Source: Bacillota bacterium | GTDB taxonomy: Bacteria; Bacillota; Clostridia; Christensenellales; CAG-138 | Direction of reading: 5' to 3' | NCBI GenBank assembly: GCA_023459335.1 | Contig: JAEWUO010000004.1 | Coordinates: 62,001-126,000, forward strand | DNA: 64,000 nucleotides | Notes under the pieces: model-generated | Database searches by the model: none | What the model saw: only the letters and a program-made list of their open reading frames with translations | Told to the model about the DNA's origin: nothing | In this document: in pieces, positions 39,328 to 48,650 of the stretch | Layout of the letters: each line of letters opens with the position of its first letter | Numbering within the stretch: the first letter of the stretch is position 1 | Position numbers and translations under genes: made by a program

Positions 39328-40639
39328 ACCATATCCCCGCCGCGGCAAGAAGCGCCGCACCCACTCCGCTTAAGACATACACGAGCGTCATATCCTGTCC
39401 GGTTTGCGGAAGCGAACTCAGACCCGTGATCGTGATCGTGTGATAGACCCGGTTGTCGTAATCGCTGTTGATCCAGGCATAGAGGCGCGTGCCGCTGGAG
39501 GGGGTATTATAACGGGCGTAAAGCTGGATATGCGCTTCGCCGTCATGCATATCCGCACGGCGGTCATTGATCGAGTCGCTGGTCATTGAGAGGTAACTGG
39601 AGCTCCAGCTCCAATGCACGGTGCTGGTGTCGTCGTCGTAAACCGTTCCGTCCGCGTTTTTCAGATAAACCGTATAGGTGCCCGTCCGCGTTGTGGCGTT
39701 CAGGTTGGAAGGACCCACGATATCGAGATATTTCACCGTGGAAACGATGACCGTTGCCGTCTTGAGAATTCCGCCGACGGAAGCCGTGATAGTGGCCGTC
39801 CCGTTTGTTCCGGCGGCACTCGAGGTGAAGTAGACGGTTGCATTGCCGCTGGCGTCCACGTTTGTCGCGCCGGAAAGCGTTCCGATCGTGGGGGCCGAAT
39901 TGGTCCAGCTGATCGCCGTACCGGTCGGGATCGCCGTGCCTCCGTTAGTAACCTTGAGGAAAAGCTGCGTGGTCTCGCTGCCGGAGGTCAGCGTTTGGCT
40001 CGCCGGCGTAACCGTTACGGTTGGGATCGTAACAGTCGTGGACGCGGTTTGGGACGATCCGCTGGCCGGGGCGTTGGTCGCCGTAATGGTTGCCGTTCCG
40101 CTGCCTACGCCGGTCACGGTGGCGGTAGCCGCACCGCTGGATACGACCGTTGCTACGGCAGTATTGCTGGAAGTCCATCCTGTGATCGTTCCGGTGAAAT
40201 TCGAAGCGGTCGCCGTGGTGGTGCCGCCTACCGCGAGCGATGACGAGGCGACCGAGACTGTCATCGGATCAACGGTGACGGTGTATGTCTCCGTAACGCT
40301 TGCCCCGGTAAGATCGCCGCCGTCTTCTGCCTTCACGGCGATGGTTCCTGTTCCGGGGGCTAGACCGGTTACAGTAATCGGACTTCCGCTTGTATTTGAA
40401 ATACTGAACAGACTGGGATTATTGTTCGTCCAGGTGTAAACGGGCGAACCGACAAGCGCGGCGCCCGCCGTCGGAATAATGTCGAATGTTCCGCCAACTA
40501 ATACGTGGTGCGGAGTAGTTGGATTGAACGTGAGCGTTGTTACGGCGGCCTGCGCGACGTTCGGCACGCCGATCAGAACAAGCGTTAGCGCAACCAGCAT
40601 GAGCACGGTTGCCGCCTTGTAAAACAAAGATTTTTTCAC
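39296..40639 (-). CDS. LPQTG-anchored surface protein with Ig-like (BIG_2) repeats
   Basis: 447 residues. Signal peptide (MKKSLFYKAATVLMLVAL, cleavage near VAQA-AV). Several bacterial Ig-like repeats rich in Thr, Val and Gly follow (for example VTGLAPGTGTIAVKAED and VTGVGSGTATITATN). C-terminal sorting signal SSLPQTGQD at about 407-415, then a hydrophobic stretch and RKKRTAA. The start is GTG at 40639 with AAAGGGGGG upstream. Directly precedes the sortase gene, which is its likely dedicated enzyme. Role: adhesion or wall structure, by family. Confidence 0.9.
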   Translation of the reverse strand: MKKSLFYKAATVLMLVALTLVLIGVPNVAQAAVTTLTFNPTTPHHVLVGGTFDIIPTAGAALVGSPVYTWTNNNPSLFSISNTSGSPITVTGLAPGTGTIAVKAEDGGDLTGASVTETYTVTVDPMTVSVASSSLAVGGTTTATASNFTGTITGWTSSNTAVATVVSSGAATATVTGVGSGTATITATNAPASGSSQTASTTVTIPTVTVTPASQTLTSGSETTQLFLKVTNGGTAIPTGTAISWTNSAPTIGTLSGATNVDASGNATVYFTSSAAGTNGTATITASVGGILKTATVIVSTVKYLDIVGPSNLNATTRTGTYTVYLKNADGTVYDDDTSTVHWSWSSSYLSMTSDSINDRRADMHDGEAHIQLYARYNTPSSGTRLYAWINSDYDNRVYHTITITGLSSLPQTGQDMTLVYVLSGVGAALLAAAGIWYGIRKKRTAA

Positions 40640-40820
40640 TTCTTAAGTCCCCCCTTTAAATTAGGAACGAATACGTTAATCATACGGGTGCTGATTTGAC
40701 TGATATCATCATACGAAGCGCATACTATAAAGTCAACAAGAGTGCGACATCGTTTTCCGTTTCTTAACCGGATTGTAACGAGTTCGCCGATTTCTTGGCA
40801 TATTTGTATAGACGAGCATA

Positions 40821-40856
40821 AAAAAAGCCCATTTTCAAGCGGAAACGGGCTTTTTT
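40821..40856. terminator. Bidirectional-form terminator downstream of the nucleoside kinase gene
   Basis: Stem AAAAAAGCCC / GGGCTTTTTT (40821-40830, 40847-40856) with a 16-nt loop. It serves the leftward gene ending at 40873. Confidence 0.85.
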
Positions 40857-40872
40857 GTATTTTAGTCCCGCG

Positions 40873-42585
40873 TCAGCGGTAAAACGTATTGCCGCCGATA
40901 AATTCGCGCAGGATGGAGGTCGGGGGGATTTCGTTCTCCACATCCGCCTCCACGAAATAGTTGAGAAACTTGACGATCGAGCGCGCTTCGTCGAAATAGG
41001 GGCTCTCGGGCTGAACGGCGCCGAGCAGCGGGAATATATGCTTTTTCAGTACGGAGGGTTCGTAGATCAGCGTGGTGTTGAAGATCGCGTCCGCATCCTC
41101 CTGATAGGGGAAGATCCATTTTTCCTCGCCCGCGCGTACGCTGTCCCACATCGAGAGCGTCCGCTCGACGGAGGCGCCGCGCGTTTCGTGGTCGCGCACC
41201 ATCCGCCGCAGCAGCCGCAGATAGGTGGTTGAAATGCGGTTGTGATCGTCCAGGTTGAGCGTCGTCAGCGCGGAGACATAAAGCCGGAAAATCAGCTTTT
41301 TATCCACCGTATCCGGCAGAAGCGTTGGATTCAGTCCGTGCAGCCCTTCGATGACGAGCGGCGCGCTTTCGTCGATATGGATCCGCTGCCCGCTCGGCTG
41401 ACGCTGCTGATGGATAAAATCGAAAACGGGAAGCTCGATTTCTTCGCCGCGCAGGAGCCGGGAAAGATCCTCCTGAAACTGCGGAATATCGAGCGTAGCG
41501 ATGTCCTCGAGGTCGATCTTGCCGTCCGGTCCGGGCTTGAGCAGCTCGCGGTTGAGATAATAATTATCCAGCGATACGAGCACGGGCGTTTTTCCGTGCA
41601 CCCTTAGCTGCGTACAGAGACGGTTTGCGCTCGTGGTTTTGCCGCTGCTCGAAGGCCCGGCGATCACGATGGCGCGCGCGCCGCGGCCGACGATCTCGTC
41701 CGCGAGCTGCGCGAAGCGTTTTTCGTGCAGCGCTTCGTTGACGCGGATCAAAGTGCGCACCTCGCCGGAAAGCACCATATCGTTGAGGTCCGCCACCACC
41801 GCACAGTGCATGAGCCTGCCCCACTCCTCGCTTTCGGAGAACACGCCAGAAAGCCGCGGCAGGGATACGTGCTTGGCGGGCAGATTGGGGTTTGCGACCG
41901 AAGGGCGCAGCAGCAGCAGCCCGCCCTTTTGCGCCTGCAGGTCGAACACGCTGGCGTATCCGGTCGAGGGCGCCATCTCGCCGTAAAAATAATCCACATA
42001 ATCGTCGTATCGATATACATCGAAATAGGAAAACTGCCGGTACTGCAGCAAGCGTACCTTGTCTTCCTGTCCGTCCTCGGAGAAGAAATCGATCGCCTCG
42101 TCGATGTCCACGCGCTTCCGTTCCAGCGTCAGATCCGCGTCGACGATTTCGCGCATGGTCTTTTTAATACGGTCGATATCCTGCTGCGAGAGACGCAACC
42201 CGTCGCCGACCGAAGCAAACAGGCCGGCGCCGACCGCGTAATTGATCCGGACGCGCGTTTTTGGGTAAAGTTTTCGCATGGCGAGCAGGAATACGAACAG
42301 CATGGTGCGTTCGTATACGCGGTTGCCGCGCGAAGAGTCGTACCGAAGCAGTGAAATGACCCCGTTGGCGGCGCGCATGGCGCGGCGGAGCATGACGCGC
42401 ATGCCGTCCGTTCCGCTTTTTTCGCGCAGAGGGATATAGTTGAGGGTAAAAGTCTCCCCCGCGATACTTGCCGCGAGCGGACGGATCCTGAGGTCAGCGC
42501 TGTCCAATCCGAGCCTGCGGACAACGTCCAGCAGCCGTTCGCCGCAGGACACCTCGGTTGGGATGCCGTCTATGGTAAGCTGCAT
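40873..42585 (-). CDS. TGS-domain uridine kinase-like nucleoside kinase
   Basis: 570 residues. The N-terminal TGS-like segment (MQLTIDGIPTEVSCGERLLD) and a ThrRS editing-domain-like region (about 60-200) are followed by a P-loop kinase domain with GPSSSGKTT at about 318-326, SLDNYYLNRE and PVFDFIHQQR, as in uridine/phosphoribulokinase proteins. This fused architecture is widespread in Clostridia and Bacteroidetes; its natural substrate is not firmly known. AAAGGAGGC precedes the ATG. Confidence 0.88.
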   Translation of the reverse strand: MQLTIDGIPTEVSCGERLLDVVRRLGLDSADLRIRPLAASIAGETFTLNYIPLREKSGTDGMRVMLRRAMRAANGVISLLRYDSSRGNRVYERTMLFVFLLAMRKLYPKTRVRINYAVGAGLFASVGDGLRLSQQDIDRIKKTMREIVDADLTLERKRVDIDEAIDFFSEDGQEDKVRLLQYRQFSYFDVYRYDDYVDYFYGEMAPSTGYASVFDLQAQKGGLLLLRPSVANPNLPAKHVSLPRLSGVFSESEEWGRLMHCAVVADLNDMVLSGEVRTLIRVNEALHEKRFAQLADEIVGRGARAIVIAGPSSSGKTTSANRLCTQLRVHGKTPVLVSLDNYYLNRELLKPGPDGKIDLEDIATLDIPQFQEDLSRLLRGEEIELPVFDFIHQQRQPSGQRIHIDESAPLVIEGLHGLNPTLLPDTVDKKLIFRLYVSALTTLNLDDHNRISTTYLRLLRRMVRDHETRGASVERTLSMWDSVRAGEEKWIFPYQEDADAIFNTTLIYEPSVLKKHIFPLLGAVQPESPYFDEARSIVKFLNYFVEADVENEIPPTSILREFIGGNTFYR

Positions 42586-42660
42586 GCAAACCGCCTCCTT
42601 TGCGGGATATCAAATTGGCGCAGTCAGCGATAAAGACGAAACGACGCCGTAAAAATAAGA

Positions 42661-44274
42661 TTAGCCCCAGAGCAGCGACAGCGCTGGGACGACCTGCTTT
42701 TTCCGGGAGATTACCCCCGGCAAAAAAGCCGCGTGCTGCTTAAACGATACGTTGAAGGCGTGCTCGACCGAATCGAGATCTCCGACCGCGATCAGAAGCG
42801 TGCCTTCTTTCAGAACGTCGGTGAGCATCAGGAACATCATATCATAACTATGCTGCTCCATCTCCCGCTCCATGAGCGAGACGAATTCCGCTTTCCTCTC
42901 GCTCAACTCTTCGGTATCCAGCGAAGTGATCTGAGAGATGCCAAGCGAGTGTCCCGCGATCTGGAACTGTTTGAAGTCCATGAAATAAAGCGTTTCCAGA
43001 TCATGCGTGTCCGTCTGGGAAACAGAGAAGATCTCCCGCCCCAGACCTTCCAGCGAAAGGCCCGCGATCTTTGCCATGCGCTCCGCCATCGCGCGGTCGA
43101 CGAGCGTGCTGGTCGGGGATTTGAATACGATCGTATCCGAAACGATCGCCGCGGCGAGAAGCCCCGCAAGCTTTTTGCTGGGCATGACGCCGCGCTCGAA
43201 AAACATGCTAGTGATGATCGTACAGGTGCTGCCGACAGGTTCGTTGCGCACGTAAACCGGCGCGTCCGTCTCGACCTCCGCGAGGCGATGGTGGTCGATG
43301 ATTTCCAGAATTTCCGCCTGCTCCAACCCCGGGATCGACTGCCGCAGCTCGTTATGGTCGACGAGAACAACGCGCTTTTTGTTCGGGCGCAGCAAATGGA
43401 AACGGGAGAGCGTGCCGACCACCCGGTCGTTTTCATCGAGAATCGGGTAACTGCGGAAGCGGGATTTCAGCGTGGCTTCACGCACATCGTCCAGATAGTC
43501 CGTCAGGTGAAACGAAACGAGGTTCTCTTTCCGGCAGATGCGGGAGACGGGGACCGCAAAAAACACCAGCCGGGACGCGGCGTACGCGTCATAAGGCGTC
43601 GAGATTACGCAGGTGAGCGAATCGGACGGGATAAGGCCGGCATCCACCTCGCTTTCACAGATGATCAGCGCGGCGGCCTGGCTTTCCAACGCAAGGCGGA
43701 TCACGTCCGGCTGGTTGCCGCACAGCACGACGCTTTCGTTCGTAATCACAGGCAGACCCGCGTGCGTCGGCAGCGCGACGAGCAGCGATCCGGTCAGAGC
43801 CGTCTGTTCCGTCGGCGCGTTGATCAGCCGTCCGTCCAGCGCGGCGAGCAGATTGAAGATGGGGATGCCTTCGAGCCGCCCGCTCTTGACGAAGCGCATG
43901 TCGTAAGATGCGATTTCCTCCGGCGTCAGCATTCCGAACAGCCGGCCGTCTTCGTCGGTGACCGGCAGGGTCGGAACGCCTGCGGTGTCCGAAATAATGG
44001 TCTGCCAGGCGTGATAGACGCTGACCGCGGCGGAAAGGATCGGTGGCGTGTCGTAGTTGAGATCCGCCACCTGTGTGCGCACATCCCGCAGCATCTTTGG
44101 CGCGGGGAAACCGAATTTCGTGAGCAGCATCTCCGTCTGATCGCTCAGCTCCCCAATTCTGGCGGCGGTGTAAGCGCGTTCGCCGAGCGCGTTTTTCAGC
44201 ATGGCATAGGAGATGGCGGCGACAATCGAATCCGTATCGGGATTTTTATGTCCAGTGATGTAGATAGGTTCCAT
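42661..44274 (-). CDS. ppaC: CBS/DRTGG-containing Mn-dependent inorganic pyrophosphatase
   Basis: 537 residues. Family II (DHH) pyrophosphatase with a regulatory insert. GHKNPDTDS at the N-terminus, then CBS (about 70-115), DRTGG (about 120-240) and CBS (about 245-300) modules, then the DHH core resumes with VLVDHNELRQ and IIDHHRLAE; a DHHA2 domain closes the protein. In characterised homologues the insert binds adenine nucleotides. GGAGGATCC precedes the ATG at 44274. Confidence 0.93.
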   Translation of the reverse strand: MEPIYITGHKNPDTDSIVAAISYAMLKNALGERAYTAARIGELSDQTEMLLTKFGFPAPKMLRDVRTQVADLNYDTPPILSAAVSVYHAWQTIISDTAGVPTLPVTDEDGRLFGMLTPEEIASYDMRFVKSGRLEGIPIFNLLAALDGRLINAPTEQTALTGSLLVALPTHAGLPVITNESVVLCGNQPDVIRLALESQAAALIICESEVDAGLIPSDSLTCVISTPYDAYAASRLVFFAVPVSRICRKENLVSFHLTDYLDDVREATLKSRFRSYPILDENDRVVGTLSRFHLLRPNKKRVVLVDHNELRQSIPGLEQAEILEIIDHHRLAEVETDAPVYVRNEPVGSTCTIITSMFFERGVMPSKKLAGLLAAAIVSDTIVFKSPTSTLVDRAMAERMAKIAGLSLEGLGREIFSVSQTDTHDLETLYFMDFKQFQIAGHSLGISQITSLDTEELSERKAEFVSLMEREMEQHSYDMMFLMLTDVLKEGTLLIAVGDLDSVEHAFNVSFKQHAAFLPGVISRKKQVVPALSLLWG

Positions 44275-44421
44275 GGATCCTCCGACAGTTCTCCGCATGC
44301 GCGGCGGATAACGGGCATCCGACCGGCAGTAAATTTTTATATGTTATCATTCTAGCCGCAACGTATTACGTTTACAAGCATAAGTGAAGCTGAAAATCGC
44401 TGTTTATCGCAGTTGGACCGG

Positions 44422-44457
44422 AAAAACAGAAAAAACGGGCGGGAAACACCCGCCCGT
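44422..44457 (-). terminator. Terminator of degV
   Basis: Nine-bp stem ACGGGCGGG / CCCGCCCGT (44435-44443, 44449-44457). On the minus strand TTTTTTCTGTTTTT follows. Confidence 0.88.
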
Positions 44458-44473
44458 CAGGTTCCGATGGATC

Positions 44474-45337
44474 TTACCGCTCACTTGCCAGGAAGAACAG
44501 CGCAATCGTTCCGGGGCCGGAGTGCGCGCCGATGCTCGTGCCGATCGTGTCGATATGAATCAGCAGATTCGGATACCTTTCGTGAACGAGGCCGGCGACG
44601 TATTCGGCGTCCTCCTGCGCGTCGCAATGCCCGATGAACACGGTGTCTGTCGCGGATGCATCGAGCGTCTTTTCCATATGGTCAAAGAGCGAACGGAGGG
44701 ATTTCTTCCTGCCCTGCACCTTTTCCGTTGCAACGAGGTAACCCTCGTTATCCACATGCATAACGGGTTTGATGTTGAGTATGGTTGCGATGGCCGCGGT
44801 GGCCCCGCCGATGCGCCCGCCGCGCTTGAGGTAGACGAGGTCGTCCACGGTGAACCAGTGCGCGAAGCGCAGTTTGTTCTCCTCCACCCATTTTGCCAGT
44901 TCGTCCACGTTCAGGTCTTTCTTCCGCGCGGCGTAGTAAACAAGAAGGCCCTCGCCGAGCGAGGCGGAGAGGGAATCGATCACGATGATCCTGCGATCCG
45001 GATACTTTGCGGAGAGTTCCTGCGCAACGCCGAAACCGGTCTGAACCGTGCCGGAAAGCTTGGAGGAAAAGCCGATATAGAGGATGTCTTCTCCCGCTTT
45101 CAGCACAGGTTCGAACGCCTCGACAAACGCAAACGCGTTGACTTGCGCGGTGGTGACGTCCTTGCCCGCGCGCATATTCGAGTAGAACGTCTCGATCGGC
45201 ATATCCGATTTGCCGGGGAGATAGAAATATTCCTTGCCGTCCATGGAGAAACCCATCGGAAGGACGGTTACGCCCAACTGTGCGGCAAATGCCGCGGGCA
45301 GGTCGCTGGTTGCGTCGGTAAAGATGCGATAGCTCAT
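44474..45337 (-). CDS. DegV family fatty-acid-binding protein
   Basis: 287 residues. FakB/DegV fold: IFTDATSDLP at the N-terminus, TAQVNAFAF (the lipid-head-binding Thr/Ser), SSKLSGTVQ, SLSASLGEG and LKRGGRIGG. These proteins present bound fatty acids to the FakA kinase; no fakA is in the window. The ribosome site is weak (GGGGC). Transcribed leftward, divergent from the DUF1461 gene. Confidence 0.92.
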   Translation of the reverse strand: MSYRIFTDATSDLPAAFAAQLGVTVLPMGFSMDGKEYFYLPGKSDMPIETFYSNMRAGKDVTTAQVNAFAFVEAFEPVLKAGEDILYIGFSSKLSGTVQTGFGVAQELSAKYPDRRIIVIDSLSASLGEGLLVYYAARKKDLNVDELAKWVEENKLRFAHWFTVDDLVYLKRGGRIGGATAAIATILNIKPVMHVDNEGYLVATEKVQGRKKSLRSLFDHMEKTLDASATDTVFIGHCDAQEDAEYVAGLVHERYPNLLIHIDTIGTSIGAHSGPGTIALFFLASER

Positions 45338-45534
45338 GCAATGCCCCGTTTCCGCATGCCGCGCGGCACGCTGGTGATGATCGTGGTTATCGACAATAGC
45401 GCTTCCGGTTTTGTATACCAGTTATTATTATTGTATCGTGGAATACGGATACTGGCAAGCATTTCGCGCCATGCGTGTCCCGAAAAGAGCGGCCAGAAAA
45501 CGGAACATGCCTGTTCTTCGGCGAAAAGGTATGG

Positions 45535-45690
45535 TATAATCCTCGCGGTTGCCGCCTATTTGCCGAATTTGCGGCATTTCTGCGAAGGTTTGCGCTTTTT
45601 TCGTCATCGGACGCCGCGCCGTGCTATAATAGCGCTGCGCATCCGGCGGATGATGCGGATGCGAAAAATTCGCATCCTGCTTTTTTACGA
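45535..45690 (+). promoter_or_regulatory. Two -10 elements and an attenuator-like hairpin ahead of the DUF1461 gene
   Basis: Extended -10 TGGTATAAT (45532-45540) and a second TATAAT (45625-45630). Then GGATGCG (45657-45663) / CGCATCC (45671-45677) is followed by TGCTTTTTT. Both promoters would read through this intrinsic-terminator-like hairpin, about 45 bases before the ATG at 45723. Confidence 0.5.
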
Positions 45691-45722
45691 TAGACTCTTT
45701 TACGCAAGGAGACAGAACGAAT

Positions 45723-46844
45723 ATGAGAAAAATCATTTCCGTCGGCATGGCGACCATCGCCTCGATCCTGCTGATTCTGATCGTGGTGTTCACCTCGATC
45801 GGTATCGTGGTGAACGACCAGACGTTTATCAACAACGAATTTACCAAGCTGGCCATCAGCTCGAAGATGGGCATTGCCAACACCGACCTTGTGACGTCCT
45901 TCGACCGTTTGGTTGCCTACATGGAAGGCAGCGCGGACGATATCAATGTGGAGGTTACAATCAACGGCGAGAAGACCCAGATGTTCAACTATCCGCAGGA
46001 AGCCGAACACATGAAGGATGTGCGCCAGATCTATATGACGATCGCTTCCTATCGGGACGTGGGCGTTTTGGTCATGCTCATTTTGTTTCTGTTCGCCGCG
46101 GTCATCCATTTTCGAAAAGCGTCCCAGTACCTTGCGCAGGGGTATCTTTCCGGTTCATTTGTATTCCTTCTGATCTTTGGCTTTCTGGGAACCTGGGCCG
46201 CGCTGGATTTCTCCAATTTCTGGACGGTCTTTCACGAGATGCTTTTCTGGAACGACCTGTGGCTCTTCGACGGCACGCAAAGCCGCATGATCAATATGCT
46301 GCCGGAGCAGATCTTCGCGGATATCATCGCACGCGTCGGCGTGTATGCCGGCGCGGTCATCGTCGCGCTGATCGTATTGAGCATCATTGCTCTCGTGCTC
46401 TCTTCGGACGGGTACAAACGCCGCCGCGCGGTCGCTCTCGCGCGAAAGAAGGCACGGGATAACGCGGTTGCCGCCAAAAAGAAGGCCCGCGAAGACGCCA
46501 AGCGCACGATGGAAGAAGAGAAGCGCCTCGCGGAGAAGCGCGCGCGCATCGCGGCGGTCAAGGCGCGTAAAAAAGCGGAGGCGGAGGCCGCCGCGTCGGA
46601 AGCCGAACAGGAACGGCTGCGTGAGGAGAAACGCGCCAGAAAGCGCGCCGCGGCAGAAGCCGCCGCAAAGGCCGAACAAGCGGGTCAGCCGCAGCGGGCC
46701 TCGCAGCGCACGCCGAATCCGGAGGCGCAGAAAAACGCGCCGAAGAAACGGCACGCGCAGGCGGATACGCCGCAAAGAAACGCGGGGAAACCGCAGAAAA
46801 AACAGGCGAACGTGCACGACGACACGGGATTTCTGGACGATTGA
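45723..46844 (+). CDS. DUF1461 (TIGR01906-type) membrane protein with long charged tail
   Basis: 373 residues. Four membrane segments (about 8-30, 116-133, 143-165 and 210-230) and the family motif HEMLFWNDLWLFDGTQ in the extracytoplasmic loop. After residue 240 an Ala/Lys/Arg/Glu-rich, probably coiled-coil tail of about 100 residues and a low-complexity Gln/Pro/Lys end follow; typical family members stop near 220-250, so the tail is an extension. AAGGAG precedes the ATG. Function unknown. tsaD follows after 40 bases. Confidence 0.82.
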   Translation: MRKIISVGMATIASILLILIVVFTSIGIVVNDQTFINNEFTKLAISSKMGIANTDLVTSFDRLVAYMEGSADDINVEVTINGEKTQMFNYPQEAEHMKDVRQIYMTIASYRDVGVLVMLILFLFAAVIHFRKASQYLAQGYLSGSFVFLLIFGFLGTWAALDFSNFWTVFHEMLFWNDLWLFDGTQSRMINMLPEQIFADIIARVGVYAGAVIVALIVLSIIALVLSSDGYKRRRAVALARKKARDNAVAAKKKAREDAKRTMEEEKRLAEKRARIAAVKARKKAEAEAAASEAEQERLREEKRARKRAAAEAAAKAEQAGQPQRASQRTPNPEAQKNAPKKRHAQADTPQRNAGKPQKKQANVHDDTGFLDD

Positions 46845-46884
46845 ACCGATCTGCAATCCGGCGATTCGGAGATAGAGGACCGAC

Positions 46885-47976
46885 ATGACGCAGTATGAGC
46901 GCGCAGCGTGGGAAAAACTGGAAACAATCCGGCAAAACGGGTTTGCGCGCATCCTCGCAATTGAAACCTCCTGCGACGAGACCGCCGCCGCCGTGGTGCA
47001 AAACGGGCGGACGGTTTTGTCGAACGCCGTGCATACGCAGATTCCGCTGCATGTGCCTTACGGCGGCGTGGTGCCGGAGATCGCTTCGCGCAGCCACGTG
47101 CAGAAGATCGGCGCTGTGGTGCGCCGCGCGCTGGACGACGCTGGCGCGTCGCTCGGAGAGATGGACGCGGTCGCGGCGACCAATGGTCCGGGACTCGTCG
47201 GCGCGCTGCTCGTGGGTCTGAGCTATGCCAAGGGGCTGGCATACGCCGCGGGTCTGCCGTTTCTGGGCGTGCACCATATCGCCGCGCACATTGCGGCGAA
47301 TTACCTGACCTATCCGGAATTAGCTCCGCCGTTTACCTGCCTCGTGGTCTCCGGCGGGCACAGCCATATCGTTGTTGTGGAAGAGGGCGGCGGATACCGC
47401 CTGATCGGACGGACGCGGGACGACGCGGCGGGCGAAGCGTTCGACAAGGTCGCGCGCGCGCTCGGTTTGCCCTATCCCGGCGGCCCGAATCTCGAACGGC
47501 TCGCGCGGGAAGGCGACCCGGAACGGTACCGCTTTCATTCCGCCTTCAACGAGGGCGAAGGGTTCGACTTCAGCTTCTCCGGCATCAAGACCGCCGTGGT
47601 CAACCGTCTGCATACCGCCGAGCAGAAAGGCGAAGCGGCCAGCCGAGCGGATATCGCAGCTTCGTTTCAGAAGACGGTGGTGGATATCCTCACGGACAAG
47701 GCCGTGCGCGCGACGCTGACGCAGGCTGGCGAAGCGGGTAAAAAACTCGCGCTCGCGGGCGGCGTTTCGGCAAACGGCGCGCTGCGCGAGGCGCTGGCGG
47801 CACGGGCAAACGCGGCCGGCATCCTGTTTTACCGCCCCGATCCGGCGTACTGCACGGATAACGCGGCGATGGTCGGCAGCGCGGCGTACGGCAGGCTTCT
47901 GCGCGGCTCTGTGGACGATCTGTCGCTTAACGCCGTGCCGTATCTGCCCATTGAGGACGAATCGCGCGGAGCGTAA
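46885..47976 (+). CDS. tsaD: tRNA N6-adenosine threonylcarbamoyltransferase
   Basis: 363 residues. Final enzyme of t6A37 formation in tRNAs reading ANN codons, working with TsaB and TsaE. IETSCDETAAAVV at about 24, then VVPEIASRSHVQ, LVGALLVG, the metal-binding HHIAAHI, and DFSFSGIKTAV. About 20 residues precede the usual start, but GAGGACC before the ATG at 46885 supports it. tsaB and tsaE are not in the window. Confidence 0.96.
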   Translation: MTQYERAAWEKLETIRQNGFARILAIETSCDETAAAVVQNGRTVLSNAVHTQIPLHVPYGGVVPEIASRSHVQKIGAVVRRALDDAGASLGEMDAVAATNGPGLVGALLVGLSYAKGLAYAAGLPFLGVHHIAAHIAANYLTYPELAPPFTCLVVSGGHSHIVVVEEGGGYRLIGRTRDDAAGEAFDKVARALGLPYPGGPNLERLAREGDPERYRFHSAFNEGEGFDFSFSGIKTAVVNRLHTAEQKGEAASRADIAASFQKTVVDILTDKAVRATLTQAGEAGKKLALAGGVSANGALREALAARANAAGILFYRPDPAYCTDNAAMVGSAAYGRLLRGSVDDLSLNAVPYLPIEDESRGA

Positions 47977-48612
47977 CGGCAAGATTTTTGATTTGATCAG
48001 TCATAATTCGGACGCGCGGTAAAAGCCGTTGCGTTTTTTATATCCGCGTATGCAACGGCGCGTTGTCAACGTAACAACGACACGGCAGATATACGGCGCG
48101 GCACGTAAAACAAACCTCCCGCGGGTGGGGCGAGCCGCTGAAAAAGAACGGTTTTTCAGACGCAGATCCGAAAAAAATATCGGCTTCGACCGTGTTTTGC
48201 CTTCGCAGCCTGCAAAATCGGAAGGACATAGTTTCGCCATATTTGCATATCGACTGTTTGTTTTGGCGCCTATTCTGATAGTTTTATTCCACGATATTTT
48301 GCCTGTATTCAAAGCGGAGAGTGTGGAAAACTGATCAAAAGCGCGTAAAATAAAGCCAAAAAATGTGGATAACTATGTGGATGGTGTGGATAGCTTAGTG
48401 AATATGCACGATTTAGGGCAGCATATCTATACAAGTGAAATGCGCCGGCTTTCACGCCGCTCTGCATGTCAAAAACGCATCCGCTGCAAAATCGCGCGGT
48501 TAAATTCGTCGTATTTTACAGACAGTTTTACACAAGGCGTCATAAAAAACGACCGGTAAAACTGCAAGTAGTCTTCCACGGCTCAAACGCCGGAAAATAC
48601 GATGTAATAAAA
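47977..48612. other. Long intergenic region, no gene
   Basis: About 640 bases without a supported gene. It contains a DnaA-box cluster (entered separately). AACGGC near the tsaD stop and GCCGTTGCGTTTTTT at 48026-48040 could form a long-loop terminator, but this is weak. Confidence 0.5.
48322..48393 (-). promoter_or_regulatory. Cluster of four DnaA boxes outside oriC
   Basis: TGTGGAAAA (48322-48330), TGTGGATAA (48364-48372, perfect), TGTGGATGG (48376-48384) and TGTGGATAG (48385-48393), all in the same orientation (boxes on the minus strand). Intergenic, about 32 kb right of dnaA. Confidence 0.72.
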
Positions 48613-48640
48613 CAAAAAGCCCGCATTCGCGGGCGGGTAC
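48613..48640 (-). terminator. Terminator of the TVP38-family gene
   Basis: GCCCGC / GCGGGC stem (48619-48624, 48629-48634) with an ATTC loop. On the minus strand TTTTTGTTTTATT follows. Confidence 0.82.
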
Positions 48641-48650
48641 AAAAATCGAG

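Noticed and set aside
42733..44355. Long plus-strand frame opposite the pyrophosphatase gene
   Set aside because: Antisense shadow of a clear DHH-CBS protein.
44748..44756. Perfect DnaA box TTATCCACA inside degV
   Set aside because: Single site within conserved coding sequence; likely chance.
44384..46462. Long plus-strand frame covering degV antisense and the start of the DUF1461 gene
   Set aside because: It joins antisense and out-of-frame sequence of two convincing genes and has no ribosome site or domain.
48029..48559. Short frames in the gene-free region after tsaD
   Set aside because: No ribosome sites and no recognisable protein pattern; they run across the DnaA-box cluster.
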